Positions 42,560 through 53,756 of a stretch of 64,000 bases of DNA are shown here, piece by piece. How positions within the stretch are numbered: the stretch's first letter is position 1; each line of letters begins with the position of its first letter. Source of the stretch: Persicaria tinctoria (lineage: Eukaryota > Streptophyta > Magnoliopsida > Caryophyllales > Polygonaceae); contig JBANSL010000004.1 of NCBI GenBank assembly GCA_037127255.1, positions 868,001 through 932,000 on the forward strand. Direction: 5' to 3'. A model generated the notes under the pieces. It was not told the DNA's origin. It searched no databases and saw only the letters and a list, made by a program, of their open reading frames with translations. The position numbers and the translations under genes are program-made.

Positions 42560-42802
42560 ATAAAATCAGAATGCAAGTTGAATTGTGCACATGGGACTGA
42601 ACTCGGACCTGAACGAGTTGCACTCGGACTCTGAGCTTGATGCTCTGGTTCGAAAGAACGCACTTAGTGGTGGTTCAAAAGAGACTGACACCACCCAAAA
42701 TATCGCTTTGTATCAAAAAAAAAAAAAAAAAAAAAAAAAAACTTGCTTAGCTCATTTGATCCTCGGTTCGAATTCTATCAGCCCCTTTTTTTTTTTTTTT
42801 AA
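42560..42802 (+). mobile_element. Two adjacent retroposon/SINE-like pieces with A and T runs
   Basis: The first piece ends in a 26-base A run (42716-42741) after ATATCGCTTTGTATC. Directly after it, TTAGCTCATTTGATCCTCGGTTCGAATTC holds box A- and box B-like motifs and leads into a T run (42786-42802). Confidence 0.45.
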
Positions 42803-42829
42803 CATGTACAGTTTCCACAGTCACAGACA

Positions 42830-43028
42830 AAGAAGAGCAGAAGACCGCGAAGGGAAACGTCAAACGCGACTCGCACCCAGGCCGTAGGCGAGTACTCCCC
42901 GCCGTGACGCCATCGCACAGCTGTGTTGGCTCCGCCGCGAGTAGTCCCCTGCTGTCGGCTCCTACGCTGCTGTACTGTCGGAGTGTCAAACCAATTGCTG
43001 AAATTGTTCTTCCCCAAATCCCAAAAGG
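42830..43028 (+). promoter_or_regulatory. Probable 5' UTR exon of the PPR gene
   Basis: A GC-rich stretch ends CCCAAAAG followed by GTTCGTG (splice donor at 43029). A matching acceptor AAATTACAG lies at 43617-43625, 150 bases before the PPR start. A 5' UTR intron of about 600 bases is therefore likely. Upstream ATGs occur in the second UTR exon. Confidence 0.5.
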
Positions 43029-43774
43029 TTCGTGTTTTATACTTTAAACTTTGTGAATTTGTGCTATAACTTTTGATTTTTCAGATTCGATTTATAAGTA
43101 GTATATGAGAATTCATTTAGGGTTTTGATTTTGCAAATCAATTGTTGAAATTAGGGTTTGATTTTGGGAATCAATTTTGTGAAATTTTAATTAGGGTTTT
43201 GTGTTTTTGGAATCAATTTTGTCATTTAATTATTGACATGTGGGATTTTGAGAATGAAGTTTACAAACGTGTGAATTGAATTTGGGGTTACTGAATTGAA
43301 TTTGTGATTTGGGAAAGTTTTTTGTGGAATATCTGATGAGATATGTTTCTTGTTAATATCTAATGCCTCTACTATGTTGAATGTGATTCTGGGAGTTGGT
43401 GTGAACCAAACACTTTAATTATTTTTTCCATGTTATTCGTAAGGATTGTTCAGCTTTTTATTTTTTGCCTGAAAATGTACTTGTTGCTTTCTGTTGCACT
43501 TAAGTGTAGTGTAGGTGTTTGAAGCATTTTGATCAAAGGAAGAAACAAGTAAATAGGGTACTGCATTTTTTGGCCCTTAGCCAGACACACTGTGTAATGA
43601 CTAAGAAAAGTTTGTTAAATTACAGGTTAATGGGTGTTATAATGGACTGGTCCAAGTGTCCATCCGATTATAGGGTTGTAATTTTGCACAACAATGAAGA
43701 GTTGAAGACGCCCTCTTGGATTTGAGTATTTGGAGGAAAATGCAAACCAACTCCTCCTCCCTAAACCTCCATCA

Positions 43775-45361
43775 ATGGCGTCAAGGATTTTCCTTCGTCG
43801 TAGTCTCACTCTCCCCATCCCCTCCCCCACCGCCACCTTCTCACTGCTCTCTTGCTCTCTCTCCAATTTCACCACCACCTCCTCCGGCGACCTCTCGGAG
43901 GCGAAGCCTCAGCTCCCAAAGCTCCAACCCTCCCCCGAAGCCGACCTGATCTCGAAGCTCCTCCTGGACCACCACAACCCCTTCCACGCCATGGAGTCCT
44001 CCCTCCAGCTCCATGGCATCTCCCTCTCCTCCCACCTCCTCCACCAGACGCTTCTCCGCCTCCAGCACTTCTCCAAGATCGCTCTCTCCTTCTTCTCCTG
44101 GTCCCTCTCCCTTCCCAATTTCACCCCCGATACGCCGTCCTTCGACCTCATCATCGACATCCTCGGCCGCGCGCGCCAATTCGACGTCGCCTGGCAGCTC
44201 CTCGTCAAACTCCAAACCCTAAACCTAACTCCCAATTCCTCCACTTTCCTGGTTCTCGTCCGGAGGCTGATCGCCGCCGGTTTCACTCGCCAAGCGATCC
44301 GTGCATTCGACGATATGCCTTGCTTCGTCGAATCGGAGATCAACAAGGATGATTTTCTCTATCTGCTTGATACGCTGTGCAAGTATGGACACGTGAAGGT
44401 GGCTATGGAGGTCTTCAACAGAAGGAAGTCCAACTTCGAGCCGTGCGCAAAGGCCTACACTGTCCTGATTTACGGTTGGTGTAAGATGAACCGGGTGGAT
44501 ATGGCGGAGCGGCTGCTGAGAGAGATGGTAGACAAGGGGATCGAACCGAATGTGGTGACCTACAATGTAATACTCAATGGGATTTGCAGGCGGGCGAGCC
44601 TGCATCCGGATGAGCGTTTCGAGAGAGTTGTTAGGGATGCAGACAAGGTGTTCGCTGAAATGTCTGACAGAGGGTTAGAGCCTGATGTGACCAGTTACTC
44701 CATCGTACTTCATGTCTACAGCCGCGCTCACAAGCCTGAGTTGACACTCGATAAGTTCCAGGCTATGAAGGAACGAGGGATCAGCCCAAGCATTGCCACT
44801 TACACGTCTGTTGTCAAGTGCCTTAGCTCGTGTGGGCGGATTGAAGAGGCTGAGAAGCTATTAGATGAGATGATCAGGAATGGCGTATCACCGTCAGCTG
44901 CCACATACAACTGCTTCTTCAAGGAGTACGGAGGCAGAAACGACTGGGAAAGCGCTCTGAATTTGTACAGGAAGATGAGGAAAGATGGGGCCTGTACACC
45001 AAGCCTTCATACTTATCATATCTTGCTTGGAATGTTTTTGAAGCTGGATAAGATGGAGATTGTCAAGGAAGTGTGGGAAGACATGAAAGCAAGCAGCTGT
45101 GGACCCGATTTGGATTCCTACACCTTGTTGGTTCATGGTTTGATTGAAAAGCACAAATGGAGGGAGGCCTGTGAGTTCTTTGTGGAAATGATCGAAAAGG
45201 GAATCCTACCGCAAAAGATTACGTTTGAGACGCTGTATAAAGGTTTGATACAAGCTGATAAGCTGAGAACTTGGAGGAGACTGCAGAAGAGGCTTGAGCA
45301 GGAGTCGATCTCATTTGGTTCAGAGTTTGAGCATCTTCACCTCCATCCTTACAAGAGATGA
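43775..45361 (+). CDS. P-class pentatricopeptide repeat protein, probably mitochondrial
   Basis: Sequence-specific RNA-binding helical repeat protein acting on organelle transcripts. A 528-residue single coding exon starts at ATG 43775 (MASRIFLRRSLTLPIPSPTA), whose arginine/serine/leucine-rich start fits a mitochondrial presequence. The frame is open upstream to 43730, but only from a TTG. From about residue 115 to 510 it is a chain of roughly 35-residue repeats, such as TYNVILNGICRR, KAYTVLIYGWCKMNRVDMAE, SYSIVLHVYSRAHKPE and TYTSVVKCLSSCGRIEEAEK. There is no E, DYW or SMR extension, so it is P-class. It resembles, from memory, the Arabidopsis protein encoded next to the MnmG homologue, which would make this a conserved gene neighbourhood; not checked here. 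Confidence 0.95.
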   Translation: MASRIFLRRSLTLPIPSPTATFSLLSCSLSNFTTTSSGDLSEAKPQLPKLQPSPEADLISKLLLDHHNPFHAMESSLQLHGISLSSHLLHQTLLRLQHFSKIALSFFSWSLSLPNFTPDTPSFDLIIDILGRARQFDVAWQLLVKLQTLNLTPNSSTFLVLVRRLIAAGFTRQAIRAFDDMPCFVESEINKDDFLYLLDTLCKYGHVKVAMEVFNRRKSNFEPCAKAYTVLIYGWCKMNRVDMAERLLREMVDKGIEPNVVTYNVILNGICRRASLHPDERFERVVRDADKVFAEMSDRGLEPDVTSYSIVLHVYSRAHKPELTLDKFQAMKERGISPSIATYTSVVKCLSSCGRIEEAEKLLDEMIRNGVSPSAATYNCFFKEYGGRNDWESALNLYRKMRKDGACTPSLHTYHILLGMFLKLDKMEIVKEVWEDMKASSCGPDLDSYTLLVHGLIEKHKWREACEFFVEMIEKGILPQKITFETLYKGLIQADKLRTWRRLQKRLEQESISFGSEFEHLHLHPYKR

Positions 45362-45827
45362 TTTCTTCTGGTCTAGATGAGTGCTTGCTCACTCTGTGCA
45401 GGATGACCTCGCGAAGAGATGACTCGCGTTGACAAATGAGCTTTATCCAGATTGAACAAGAGCGCCCTGGAGCGGCCATTGCATCCTCTAACACAAGCAA
45501 ACGAGTTGTTCTTCAGAAGAGTTGATTGCTGCGCTTTTACAATCCTTCAATAAGATAGAAGAGATGAAGCAATTTTCATAGCTTGTAATACATTTCTACA
45601 GGCTACAGTGTTCCTCATTGCAAAGTGGTTTTGTTGCCTATGTAAACAATAATGCCTTGTTATCTATCTTTGGGTGAAAGCCCTTCTCATATTGTGCCTA
45701 ATCATCCACACCATTTTTAACTAAGCGAAAAACTTCCAAATTGTCAAATGGATGGAATGGTCCTGAACACGCAGCCATGAATACCAAAAACTTGAAACCT
45801 GCGAATGAATTCAAGCCATAAAAATGG

Positions 45828-46157
45828 CTATCTGGGCAGTTTACTATCAGCTGAAGGTGGTGGTGATGGCTTCTGTGCAGACGACACAGCAGAGCTATTA
45901 GCCTCTTCAGCCTCAACTAATTCACGCAATCGCTTTTGGAGGCCGCGGACTCTATCCTCCGTCTTCCTGAGCCTTCGCCATCTGTAGGTAAACCAAAGGC
46001 CAAAGCCACCGTATACCACAGCGTAAGATGCCCAGACATATGGGTATTTTTCGGCGTGATCTTTGATCTTGTTAAATCGCTCTTCTACTGTCCCTGCCCA
46101 GCCAACGGTTGGATTGCTGGTGGCTTGTTCACCCCCTTCATTTTGCTCAGTCGCCAT
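45828..46157 (-). CDS. Small single-helix, coiled-coil protein, plant-conserved, function unknown
   Basis: A 109-residue product from ATG 46157 (MATEQNEGGEQATSNPTVGW). A motif WAGTVEERFNKIKDHAEKYP leads into one hydrophobic segment (about 39-58, PYVWASYAVVYGGFGLWFTY). A heptad-like RWRRLRKTEDRVRGLQKRLR coiled coil and a serine/proline tail follow. The frame is open further upstream, but a splice acceptor (GGTTGTAG on the minus strand) falls 17 bases before this ATG. A GTGAGT donor lies upstream at about 46936, so the upstream in-frame codons are probably intron. It converges with the PPR gene, 466 bases apart. Likely an organelle- or ER-membrane anchored adaptor; this is inference. Confidence 0.8.
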   Translation of the reverse strand: MATEQNEGGEQATSNPTVGWAGTVEERFNKIKDHAEKYPYVWASYAVVYGGFGLWFTYRWRRLRKTEDRVRGLQKRLRELVEAEEANSSAVSSAQKPSPPPSADSKLPR

Positions 46158-46936
46158 AACTATTTCTTGTTGCCCTACAACCAGTTCAAGTGACATTGTT
46201 TTAGACAATAACAATGCAATGGGTTTTTCTTTAAATAGGGTAAAGAAAATTGTATGATGATTGATTTTCCACATCCGAATTGGATTGAAGGCTATATATG
46301 ATTGTTATGTAAACCATGAATGCAATCAATCATTTCCCATTCAAATTAAACTGTAGATTGCAATTGCAAACATAAGAGCAAATTTAGTGAAAGCAAAGAG
46401 ATACATACAGCCATAAGAAGTAAGAAAATTTGAGAGCCTCATCGGCATTGGAAAAACTCATCAGATTCAAAATTGAGAATGCAGAGAGAAAATGTACACC
46501 GCTTGAAACTTCAAAATTCTGGACATGGAAACAAAGTTCCGCATTGTTTGGCAACTGGTTTTCTTAGGGACATGAACTTTCACGAGAACGGACGGTTTCA
46601 ATAGAGGAAGTAAAACGAATTGAGTCGTATCCTAATCCAACCACTAGAAACACACAATTCAACTGTTGGAGCCTAGGTTCATCTAAATCCCTAAAATCAC
46701 AAGAAAAACGATACAATCAACAAACACTGGATTTAAAAGACGATGAAAAGCCTGGGCATGTAAATCGAATACATATGCTGAGAAATGGAAGCAACAAAGA
46801 GTTGTTTCAAATGAAGTCAGATAAAATCAATGACTCGTCCTATGAATTGGGGGTTTTAGATTAGGGCTTTTGCAGGAATCCTAGAAGGAAGAAAACCTGT
46901 GGAGGAAAAGAGAGATGACGATGACGAAAGAACTCA

Positions 46937-47100
46937 CCGGAATTGGCGCTTTCCCGGTGACGTAAGTGATCGGCGGCGGATGTGAAAAACGATCCGATAA
47001 TGTGGACGGACGACGATGGTGAAGGCGAGAGAGCAATAGAGCATCAACTGCAGTCTACAGAGGCGCAGAACTATTCGATCGGTTCTAGACTTGTAAAACG
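46937..47100 (-). promoter_or_regulatory. 5' UTR exon and promoter region of the small coiled-coil gene
   Basis: On the minus strand the exon ends GCGCCAATTCCG before the donor GTGAGTTC (46936 downward). The intron would run to about 46175. A copy of this exon and its surroundings lies at 63398-63613. Confidence 0.6.
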
Positions 47101-47235
47101 GTTCATTCGGGTTGGGTCGTTCCGGGTAAAATGGGTAATATGGCTTTTGGATAATATGGATTTCGGGTATTTCTGGGTTGACTTGAACCCGGATTTGATC
47201 GGGTTTCGGGTCATTTTGGGTCGATTTCGATTTGG
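47095..47235. repeat. GGGTC-rich imperfect repeat
   Basis: Irregular CGGGTTGGGTC-type units of the same class as 29811-29995. Confidence 0.7.
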
Positions 47236-47465
47236 TCAATTTTTTATTTTTTAAATTAAAAAAATCATGATTTGATAATTTTACGATGAATTTAAAATTC
47301 TAAAATTAAAGACGTTGTTTATAAGTTCTAATGCTTGTAATTATATACTATATCTGTTCTAAAATATTTTATTTTTATATTTCTCGTAATTTTTAATAAA
47401 TTTTAATAATATAAATATCAAATTTTAAATAATTTTTTAAAAATAATATTATTAAAATTTTGATA

Positions 47466-47474
47466 TTTTATATA
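47466..47474. repeat. 9-bp target site duplication TTTTATATA (left)
   Basis: The same nonamer directly follows the element at 48684-48692. Confidence 0.85.
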
Positions 47475-48683
47475 CGGAATTTTTGCCAAATACTCCTGAG
47501 GTTAAGGCTAATTCGCGTGGTGTACAAAAGTTTGACATATTTCGCCAGGTACCCCTGAGGTTTCCATTTTTTTCGCCAAATGCCCCTCTTTCGAATTTGT
47601 TAACGATTTTTTTATTGAAAATAAAAAGAATAGAAAATATTATTTCATTATTATTTTTGTAAGGTATTATTTGAACAATATTATTTAATTATGGTAATTA
47701 AATTATCTAATATTATATACACAATACCATATCATATTACATTTTTTAATCAATTGAATTAATTCAAAACTTTTATTTTGATAAAGTTAAAATTAACTAT
47801 ACAATATTATTTCATTATGTATTAATTACACAATATCATTTCATGCTATTTATTTAAACAATGAGATTAATTCAAAACGTTTTTTTTTAAAATACATAGT
47901 TCCAAATATATAAATTCTTTTTTTTTCAAAGCAATTAATCTCTCTTTTTGTGTGTGTACAATGAAAACTATTTTTTATATAATAATCTTAATTTTTGGAA
48001 TTTCACACAATCAACCTAATCTACATAAATTATCAAATAATAAATTTTTTAAACATTTTTTTAACCAATGAGATTTATCTATTCTAATTGTTAAATGAGA
48101 AATATTTTTTCTTAGATGGCATAATAATTTTAATTTCACAATTTCCTCCCAATCAACCGAACCTTGAAAAAAAAAACAAACTAATGAAATTTGTACACGT
48201 TTCTTTAATCAATCTAGTTATATCTAAATATTAATTAATAAGCATTTTTTATTAGGTGTTATAAACATATTTATTTTAGGATTTTAACCCAATCAACATA
48301 TTTTACTTAAATCTTAAACTCGTGTAATTTTTACACATTTTTCATAAATATTTTAATTATTTTTTACTTAATTGTCAAATCTTTTTTTTTTGTATTTTAT
48401 TTTGACGTTTGATAATATCTTATTTAAATTTATCATAGTAATTTTTATACTTAGAAAATTTTATTTTTATTAAAAATATGCGCCATATTGGGGGAATTGT
48501 ACTATTTTTCAATAAAAAAAACGTTAATAAATTCGACAGAGGGGCATTTGGCGAAAAAAGTATAAACCTCAGGGGTATATGGCGAAAAAAATGAAAACCT
48601 CAGGGGCACCTGGCGAAATATGTCAAACTTTTGTACACCACGCGAATTAGCCTTAACCTCAGGGGTATTTGGCGAAAATTCCG
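47475..48683. mobile_element. Non-autonomous Mutator-like element, 1.2 kb
   Basis: Both ends start CGGAATTTT(T/C)GCCAAATAC inward. TIRs of about 125-160 bases contain two to three repeats of a TTTCGCCAGGTACCCCTGAGG-like unit; the right TIR has one more unit. A perfect 9-bp target duplication flanks it, the Mutator signature. The interior is AT-rich and noncoding. The TIR is related to that of the larger element at 1295-4163. Confidence 0.92.
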
Positions 48684-49024
48684 TTTTATATATTATTAAA
48701 TTTAAAAAAAACATTTGATTTGTATTATTTCTCATAATTTTTAATAAAATGTAATAATATATAAAATATCAAATTTTCAAATAATTTTTTTAAAATAATT
48801 TCATACAATTAGTAATAAGCATAGAATTGTTTTAATATTTTAATATTTTTTAGAATTTTTATATTCTTAAAAAAGTCTGTTGAAAAATAAAAAAATCAAA
48901 TACTATGGGCCGGACGGAGTATTACACAATAAAATAAATATAAAAGTTGATTTGAAAATGAAAGATCAAGTGATTGTAATTATAAAATGTAATAAATTGG
49001 AATCTCCATAAAAAAAATGTAATC

Positions 49025-49215
49025 ATATATAATTATAAATCAACCGGGTCAATTGGGTAAATCGGGTCAAAATTACTAGGTCAGTCGGATCACCGGGTCG
49101 AAACCCAGATTACCAAGAAAATTTGCGGATTTTCGGGTCCGGGTTGGAAAAAATTTCCAGGTTCAGGTCGGAAATTTTCCGAGCATACGGGTCGGGTTGA
49201 CCGGGTCGGAAATTT
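49025..49215. repeat. GGGTC-rich imperfect repeat
   Basis: Units such as CCGGGTCAATTGGG and TCGGGTCCGGGTTGG recur irregularly; same class as the other two tracts. Confidence 0.7.
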
Positions 49216-49407
49216 TCTCGAGAAACAAATCTCACACTACCACAACCCCAACCAAACACGACTCATACCACAACAAAATCAAACAAAATCAATGGAAAAT
49301 GATGAAGACCAAGGCATCCCTAAATCGAGAAACCAATCCCAATCATCAAAAAGCATGGATGTGCCACTTATTGGATGAAAACAAGTTGCTCTAAATAAAT
49401 TGAAGCC

Positions 49408-50960
49408 TTTTTTTTTTTGGAAAAAAAATACAATAAATAAAAATATTATATAAAACGTTCCCTGACAGAAAAAGCGGACAAAGAATGCAACAAACATCCA
49501 ATGAGGCATCAAATCGAGAATGACTCTCCTACCAAATATAAAGTTGCAGGAAATCAAGCACCACTGAAATAGCATCACCAGTCGATAGGTACATGTACAT
49601 TATGACATGATTTCCCATGAAATTAAAGATAGAGCTCCAAAGAATTGCCTCCCAAAATCGAAGATGTTTAAAGCCCATGAACAAGGTTAAATACAACTTA
49701 TACCATAACAACAACAATACGAAGAGATAAAGACCAAAGCATGTTGGAAACCACAAAATTGAAATGAGGAGAATGCCCTATGAATCCATCGAGTGAAGTC
49801 TTGGGTGCTATTTTAAAACATAAAAGGTCTACGGGTAGGTGGAAACACAAGTAGCTATGTAGTATATAACATTATAATGACAAAACTACATGTTAAAGGT
49901 GTGGGGTACTGGGTAGCACACTTTGAGTCCTAGACCTCTAAAATGTTTGGGTTTACATATCCTCTCCCATTCAACAAGATGGTTTGTAGTTTTATCTTTG
50001 TTTCAGAAGAATGATCTGTTAATTTGATTCATCCTTGTATATTCTTGAGAGCATAAAGTTTTGCATCATATAGTATGGTTTCTAGTCATATTGGATCCAA
50101 TGAGAATTGCTCTACCTTGTTGGGTGAGGGAGTTCGTGTTCCATTTCGCAAGTTGGGATATTGTTCTATCAACCGTTTCTTCAAATGTGTTCTTATTAAC
50201 TCTTCCACTTATAATTGGACAACCCAGATATTTATTGAGTACCATCTGATTTGTAATGTGAGGTAATCATTGTATGTTTTGCTTTTGTTGGTTCAAAACT
50301 CCTAAGGCGAAACCTTGTGAAAGTTAACTTTTTGTCCCGATGTGCGACAATATTCGTCAATGACTTTTTTAACTTAGGTGCAAGATTCTTTTGATGCTTT
50401 TGCGAAAATTATCATGTTATTTTCAAAAGAAATGAAGTGGATTTGAGTATTTGATCTCGTAATTTCTAAACCAATTGTTTCTTTGAGTTGTCGCTAATCT
50501 TTTGGAGTTTTTTAGCAAGAATTGCAGCCCCCACAATGAAGAGAAGTGGGGAAACCAGATCTCCCATGCCTAACGTATTTTTCTTATAGAAAGGCCTATG
50601 TTGGTCTATCGTTAACAATTATTGAGAAAGACACCGTTGCCACGCACTCCTCAATCCATTTTAAAAAGGTTGTGTAGAAACCAAACTTTCTCAATTCTTT
50701 GAACAAGAACTCTCATTCCACTCTATCATAGGTCTTCTCCATGACAAGTTTCACTTTTATCCATCTATTTTGTGTTTTCCTATATTTGAAGGAATGGAAA
50801 ATTTCGTGTGCAATACTTCCTATAGCGGATGTATGATCCCTGTAATCAGTCTATACTAACTCGTGGAGTTCGCGTTGTCGCATTTTAGAATAAGGAATTA
50901 GTTGAGAATTAATTGAGCACGGAGGCTATCAAATTTAGGAAAGTAATCTCAAAATGTGAA
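49408..50960 (-). pseudogene. Decayed LINE reverse transcriptase
   Basis: The part 49940-50880 aligns by eye with 14600-15500 of the intact LINE, on the same strand. It matches the stretches around ACAACCCAGATATTTATTGA / CATCCTAAATATTTATCCAG and TTTTGTCCCGATGTGCGACA / TTTTTGCCCAGATAAGCGAC. No frame remains open. The T run at 49408-49419 could be its poly(A) end, but the portion between it and 49940 is not recognised. Confidence 0.65.
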
Positions 50961-50999
50961 GAATCCATAAATAAATTTGGTTTTTTTTATTTCAAATCA

Positions 51000-51258
51000 G
51001 TATGAGATTGTGATACTGAGATTTTTGGCTCTCCATCTTAGTGGTTCTAGGATAATGGTCATCCAGATGGTAATGGTGCATTTGATCCATTTGTTGGGGT
51101 TGGTGGGGATTTCTCACACCGTGGCACCGCTACTACCATCATCACCAAATACAAGGAAAATCTATTGTTACCCTACCACCATGGCAACAACCACCACTAG
51201 AGAACAATCTAGATGACTCAAGTGATCTCTATCTAAAAGAGTTAAAATGAAGTGATTA
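51000..51258. other. Unique-looking flank of copia B, no gene seen
   Basis: A short stretch with trinucleotide-like ACCACC/ATCATC patches; no supported coding frame. Confidence 0.4.
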
Positions 51259-51263
51259 GATAA
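51259..51263. repeat. 5-bp target site duplication GATAA (left), copia B
   Basis: GATAA is repeated directly after the element at 55685-55689. Confidence 0.92.
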
Positions 51264-51401
51264 TGTAAGATTGTAGAATTGATGTAAAGTCCTCCTCGAG
51301 GGTTTCCATTCATTGATATAACATATATATAGGTTACAAAGGTATTGGGCCTTAACGGGCTTTCAGCCCACTATACAATAGGAGACCTATGTAATCTATC
51401 A
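51264..51401 (-). repeat. 3' LTR of copia B (138 bp)
   Basis: It starts TGATAGATTACATAGG on the minus strand and ends TCTTACA. It matches 55541-55684 except for a shorter TA tract. Confidence 0.93.
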
Positions 51402-53627
51402 AACCCCCGCAGTCGAAACGGGAGGGGTCCGTACAGTGAGACTGGAACGAAAATCAATGAATAACTGTCTAGGTAAACCCTTGGTGAATATATCAGCGTA
51501 CTGATAAGAGGACGGGACATGTAGAACGCGGACATGTCCAATGGCAACCTTGTCCCTGACGAAGTGGAGATCAAGCTCAATGTGCTTCGTGCGTTGATGC
51601 TGGACTGGGTTGCTAGCCAGGTAGACGGCGGAGACGTTGTCAGTGTAGACCAGAGTGGCCTTCTGTAAGGGGCATCGTAGCTCAAGCAGGAGATTGCGGA
51701 GCCAAGAGCACTCGGAGACAACGTTGGCAACACCCCTGTATTCGGCTTCAGCGCTGGAGCGAGACACGACGGACTGACGCTTGGCTGACCAAGACACAAG
51801 AGTGTCATTGAGGAAGACACAGTAACCAGACGTGGAGCGACGTGTGTCTGGACAACCACCCCAATCCGCATCAGTGTACGCCACAAGATCAAGCTTAGAG
51901 GAAGGAGTGATGGTGGTGCCGAGCTCGAGGGTGCCGCTGATGTACCGAATGATCCGCTTCAAAGCCTGAAAGTGAGGTTCCCTAGGGGCATGCATGAACA
52001 AGCAGATCTGCTGGACGGCGTAACTGATATCAGGCCTGGTGAAAGTGAGATACTGAAGAGCACCAGCGAGGCTCCTGTACAGTGTTGGATCGTCAACCAA
52101 ATGACCAGAATGAGCACTGAGCTTGTTGGATGTATCGACTGGGGTTGCGACGGGATTGCAGTTGACCATCTTAGCCCGAGCAACAATCTCAGCAGCATAC
52201 TTACTCTGTGAGAGAAACAGACCGGACGCATGCCGCTGAACAGCAACGCCCAAGAAGTAAGACAGCTGACCCAGATCAGACATGGCAAATTCCGCACTCA
52301 ACTGCGAGATTATGGACGTCCGAAGAGCATCAGAAGAGGCGGTGAGAATGATGTCGTCGACATAAAGCAGCAAGAATGCCAAGTCTGAGCCTCTGCGATA
52401 GATAAACAGAGACGTATCGGAACGGCTGCCAGTGAAACCCAAACGGAGCAGATGAGAGGCAAAACGCTGGAACCATGCCCGCGGAGCCTGTTTCAGACCA
52501 TAAAGAGAGCGCTTGAGGAGACAGACATGCTTTGGACGCTCAGCATCAGCAAACCCCGGCGGCTGAAACATGTAAACTGTCTCGTTCAGATGACCATGCA
52601 GAAAGGCGTTCTTGACATCTAACTGATGGATGGCCCAGTTGCGCGACAGAGCTAGACTCAGGACTACTCGGATAGTGGCAGGCTTGACCACAGGGCTAAA
52701 GGTCTCATCACAATCAATACCTGCCTGCTGAGATCTACCGTTCACCACAAGACGGGCCTTGTAGCGCTCCAACGTCCCATCAGAGCGGAACTTGTGACGA
52801 AAGAGCCACATACAGCGAATGACGTTCGCCTCAGGAGGGCGAGGAACAAGAACCCAAGTACCATTCTTCGTAAGGGCCCTGTATTCGTCGAGCATAGCCG
52901 CCTGCCAATTCGGGTCGAGGAGGGCTGTTTTGTGGGAGATGGGAACGGGGGAGAGGGAGGTCTGGGTGGAGGCAGAGGGTGAATGGGAGTCGGGAAGGAC
53001 GGGGGTAAGAGGGGCTAAGCAAGGGGAAGAGGCGGCGGGCGGATCAAATGCGGCGAGGGTTGCGGCGGGCGCCGCCAGGGAGGGGTTATGGGCGGTGGGC
53101 GCCGCAAGGCCTGCGGCGGGCGCCACCAGGGAGGGGGTATGGGCGGCGGGCGCAGCATTTGGGGTTGCGGCAGGCGCCGCATGACATGCGGCGGCCGTCG
53201 CACGTAGGTGAGTCGATGTTGTTTGGCGGGGTGATGGGAGGTGGATAGCGGGGTGATGGGCGGTGGTCATGGAGACTATCTGACGAGGTCGGAAGACACC
53301 GGAGACGCTGCGGGTGTGTGGTCTGGTGGTGGGGGGTGGTGGTGGTGGTGGTGTAGGGGGAGAAGCAGGAGCACCGGGAGAGCTCTGGGGAAAAAAGAAG
53401 TGAGGGAATGGTGACTCAGACTCTGACGGAGACACAAGGGGTGTGGGAGACGCAAAGGGAAACCGCGACTCATCAAAGGTGACATGACGTGAGAGAATGA
53501 TCTTGTGGGTCTTGATATCGAGGCAAATGTAACCGCGATGATCAGACGGATAGCCTAGGAAGACACATGGAGTGGAGCGTGGGTGAAGCTTGTGCGGGGC
53601 TGTGGATGACTGGTTTGGGAAACACAA
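51399..53627 (-). CDS. Copia B integrase C-terminus, linker, reverse transcriptase and RNase H
   Basis: Same frame as the upstream ORF, resumed after the TGA at 53757. It contains a proline-rich linker. RT has [36 protein letters not shown] and the YVDD active site (LLLYVDDIILTAS). RNase H has YTDADWGGCPDTRRSTSG, SSAEAEYRGVA, YTDNVSAVYLASNP, RTKHIELDLHFVRDK and DIFTKGL. All catalytic motifs I can check are present. It ends over the start of the 3' LTR. Confidence 0.95.
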   Translation of the reverse strand: MCFPNQSSTAPHKLHPRSTPCVFLGYPSDHRGYICLDIKTHKIILSRHVTFDESRFPFASPTPLVSPSESESPFPHFFFPQSSPGAPASPPTPPPPPPPTTRPHTRSVSGVFRPRQIVSMTTAHHPAIHLPSPRQTTSTHLRATAAACHAAPAATPNAAPAAHTPSLVAPAAGLAAPTAHNPSLAAPAATLAAFDPPAASSPCLAPLTPVLPDSHSPSASTQTSLSPVPISHKTALLDPNWQAAMLDEYRALTKNGTWVLVPRPPEANVIRCMWLFRHKFRSDGTLERYKARLVVNGRSQQAGIDCDETFSPVVKPATIRVVLSLALSRNWAIHQLDVKNAFLHGHLNETVYMFQPPGFADAERPKHVCLLKRSLYGLKQAPRAWFQRFASHLLRLGFTGSRSDTSLFIYRRGSDLAFLLLYVDDIILTASSDALRTSIISQLSAEFAMSDLGQLSYFLGVAVQRHASGLFLSQSKYAAEIVARAKMVNCNPVATPVDTSNKLSAHSGHLVDDPTLYRSLAGALQYLTFTRPDISYAVQQICLFMHAPREPHFQALKRIIRYISGTLELGTTITPSSKLDLVAYTDADWGGCPDTRRSTSGYCVFLNDTLVSWSAKRQSVVSRSSAEAEYRGVANVVSECSWLRNLLLELRCPLQKATLVYTDNVSAVYLASNPVQHQRTKHIELDLHFVRDKVAIGHVRVLHVPSSYQYADIFTKGLPRQLFIDFRSSLTVRTPPVSTAGV

Positions 53628-53756
53628 GCACCCGAAGGTGTGAAGGTGATCATACCTAGGCTCGGCGTAATAAAGTGTCTGAGCTGGCGAGCGATGGTGT
53701 AGGGTAGTGGAAGGGAGAATGTTTAGGAGATAACATGTGGTGGATAAGGCATGAGG

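Noticed and set aside
43730..43774. Upstream start for the PPR protein at 43730
   Set aside because: The codon there is TTG; the first ATG in frame is 43775 and gives a better presequence.
48905..48925. Stowaway end (GGCCGGACGGAGTA) enclosing the Mutator-like element
   Set aside because: The supposed left end near 47345 is too diverged to be certain.
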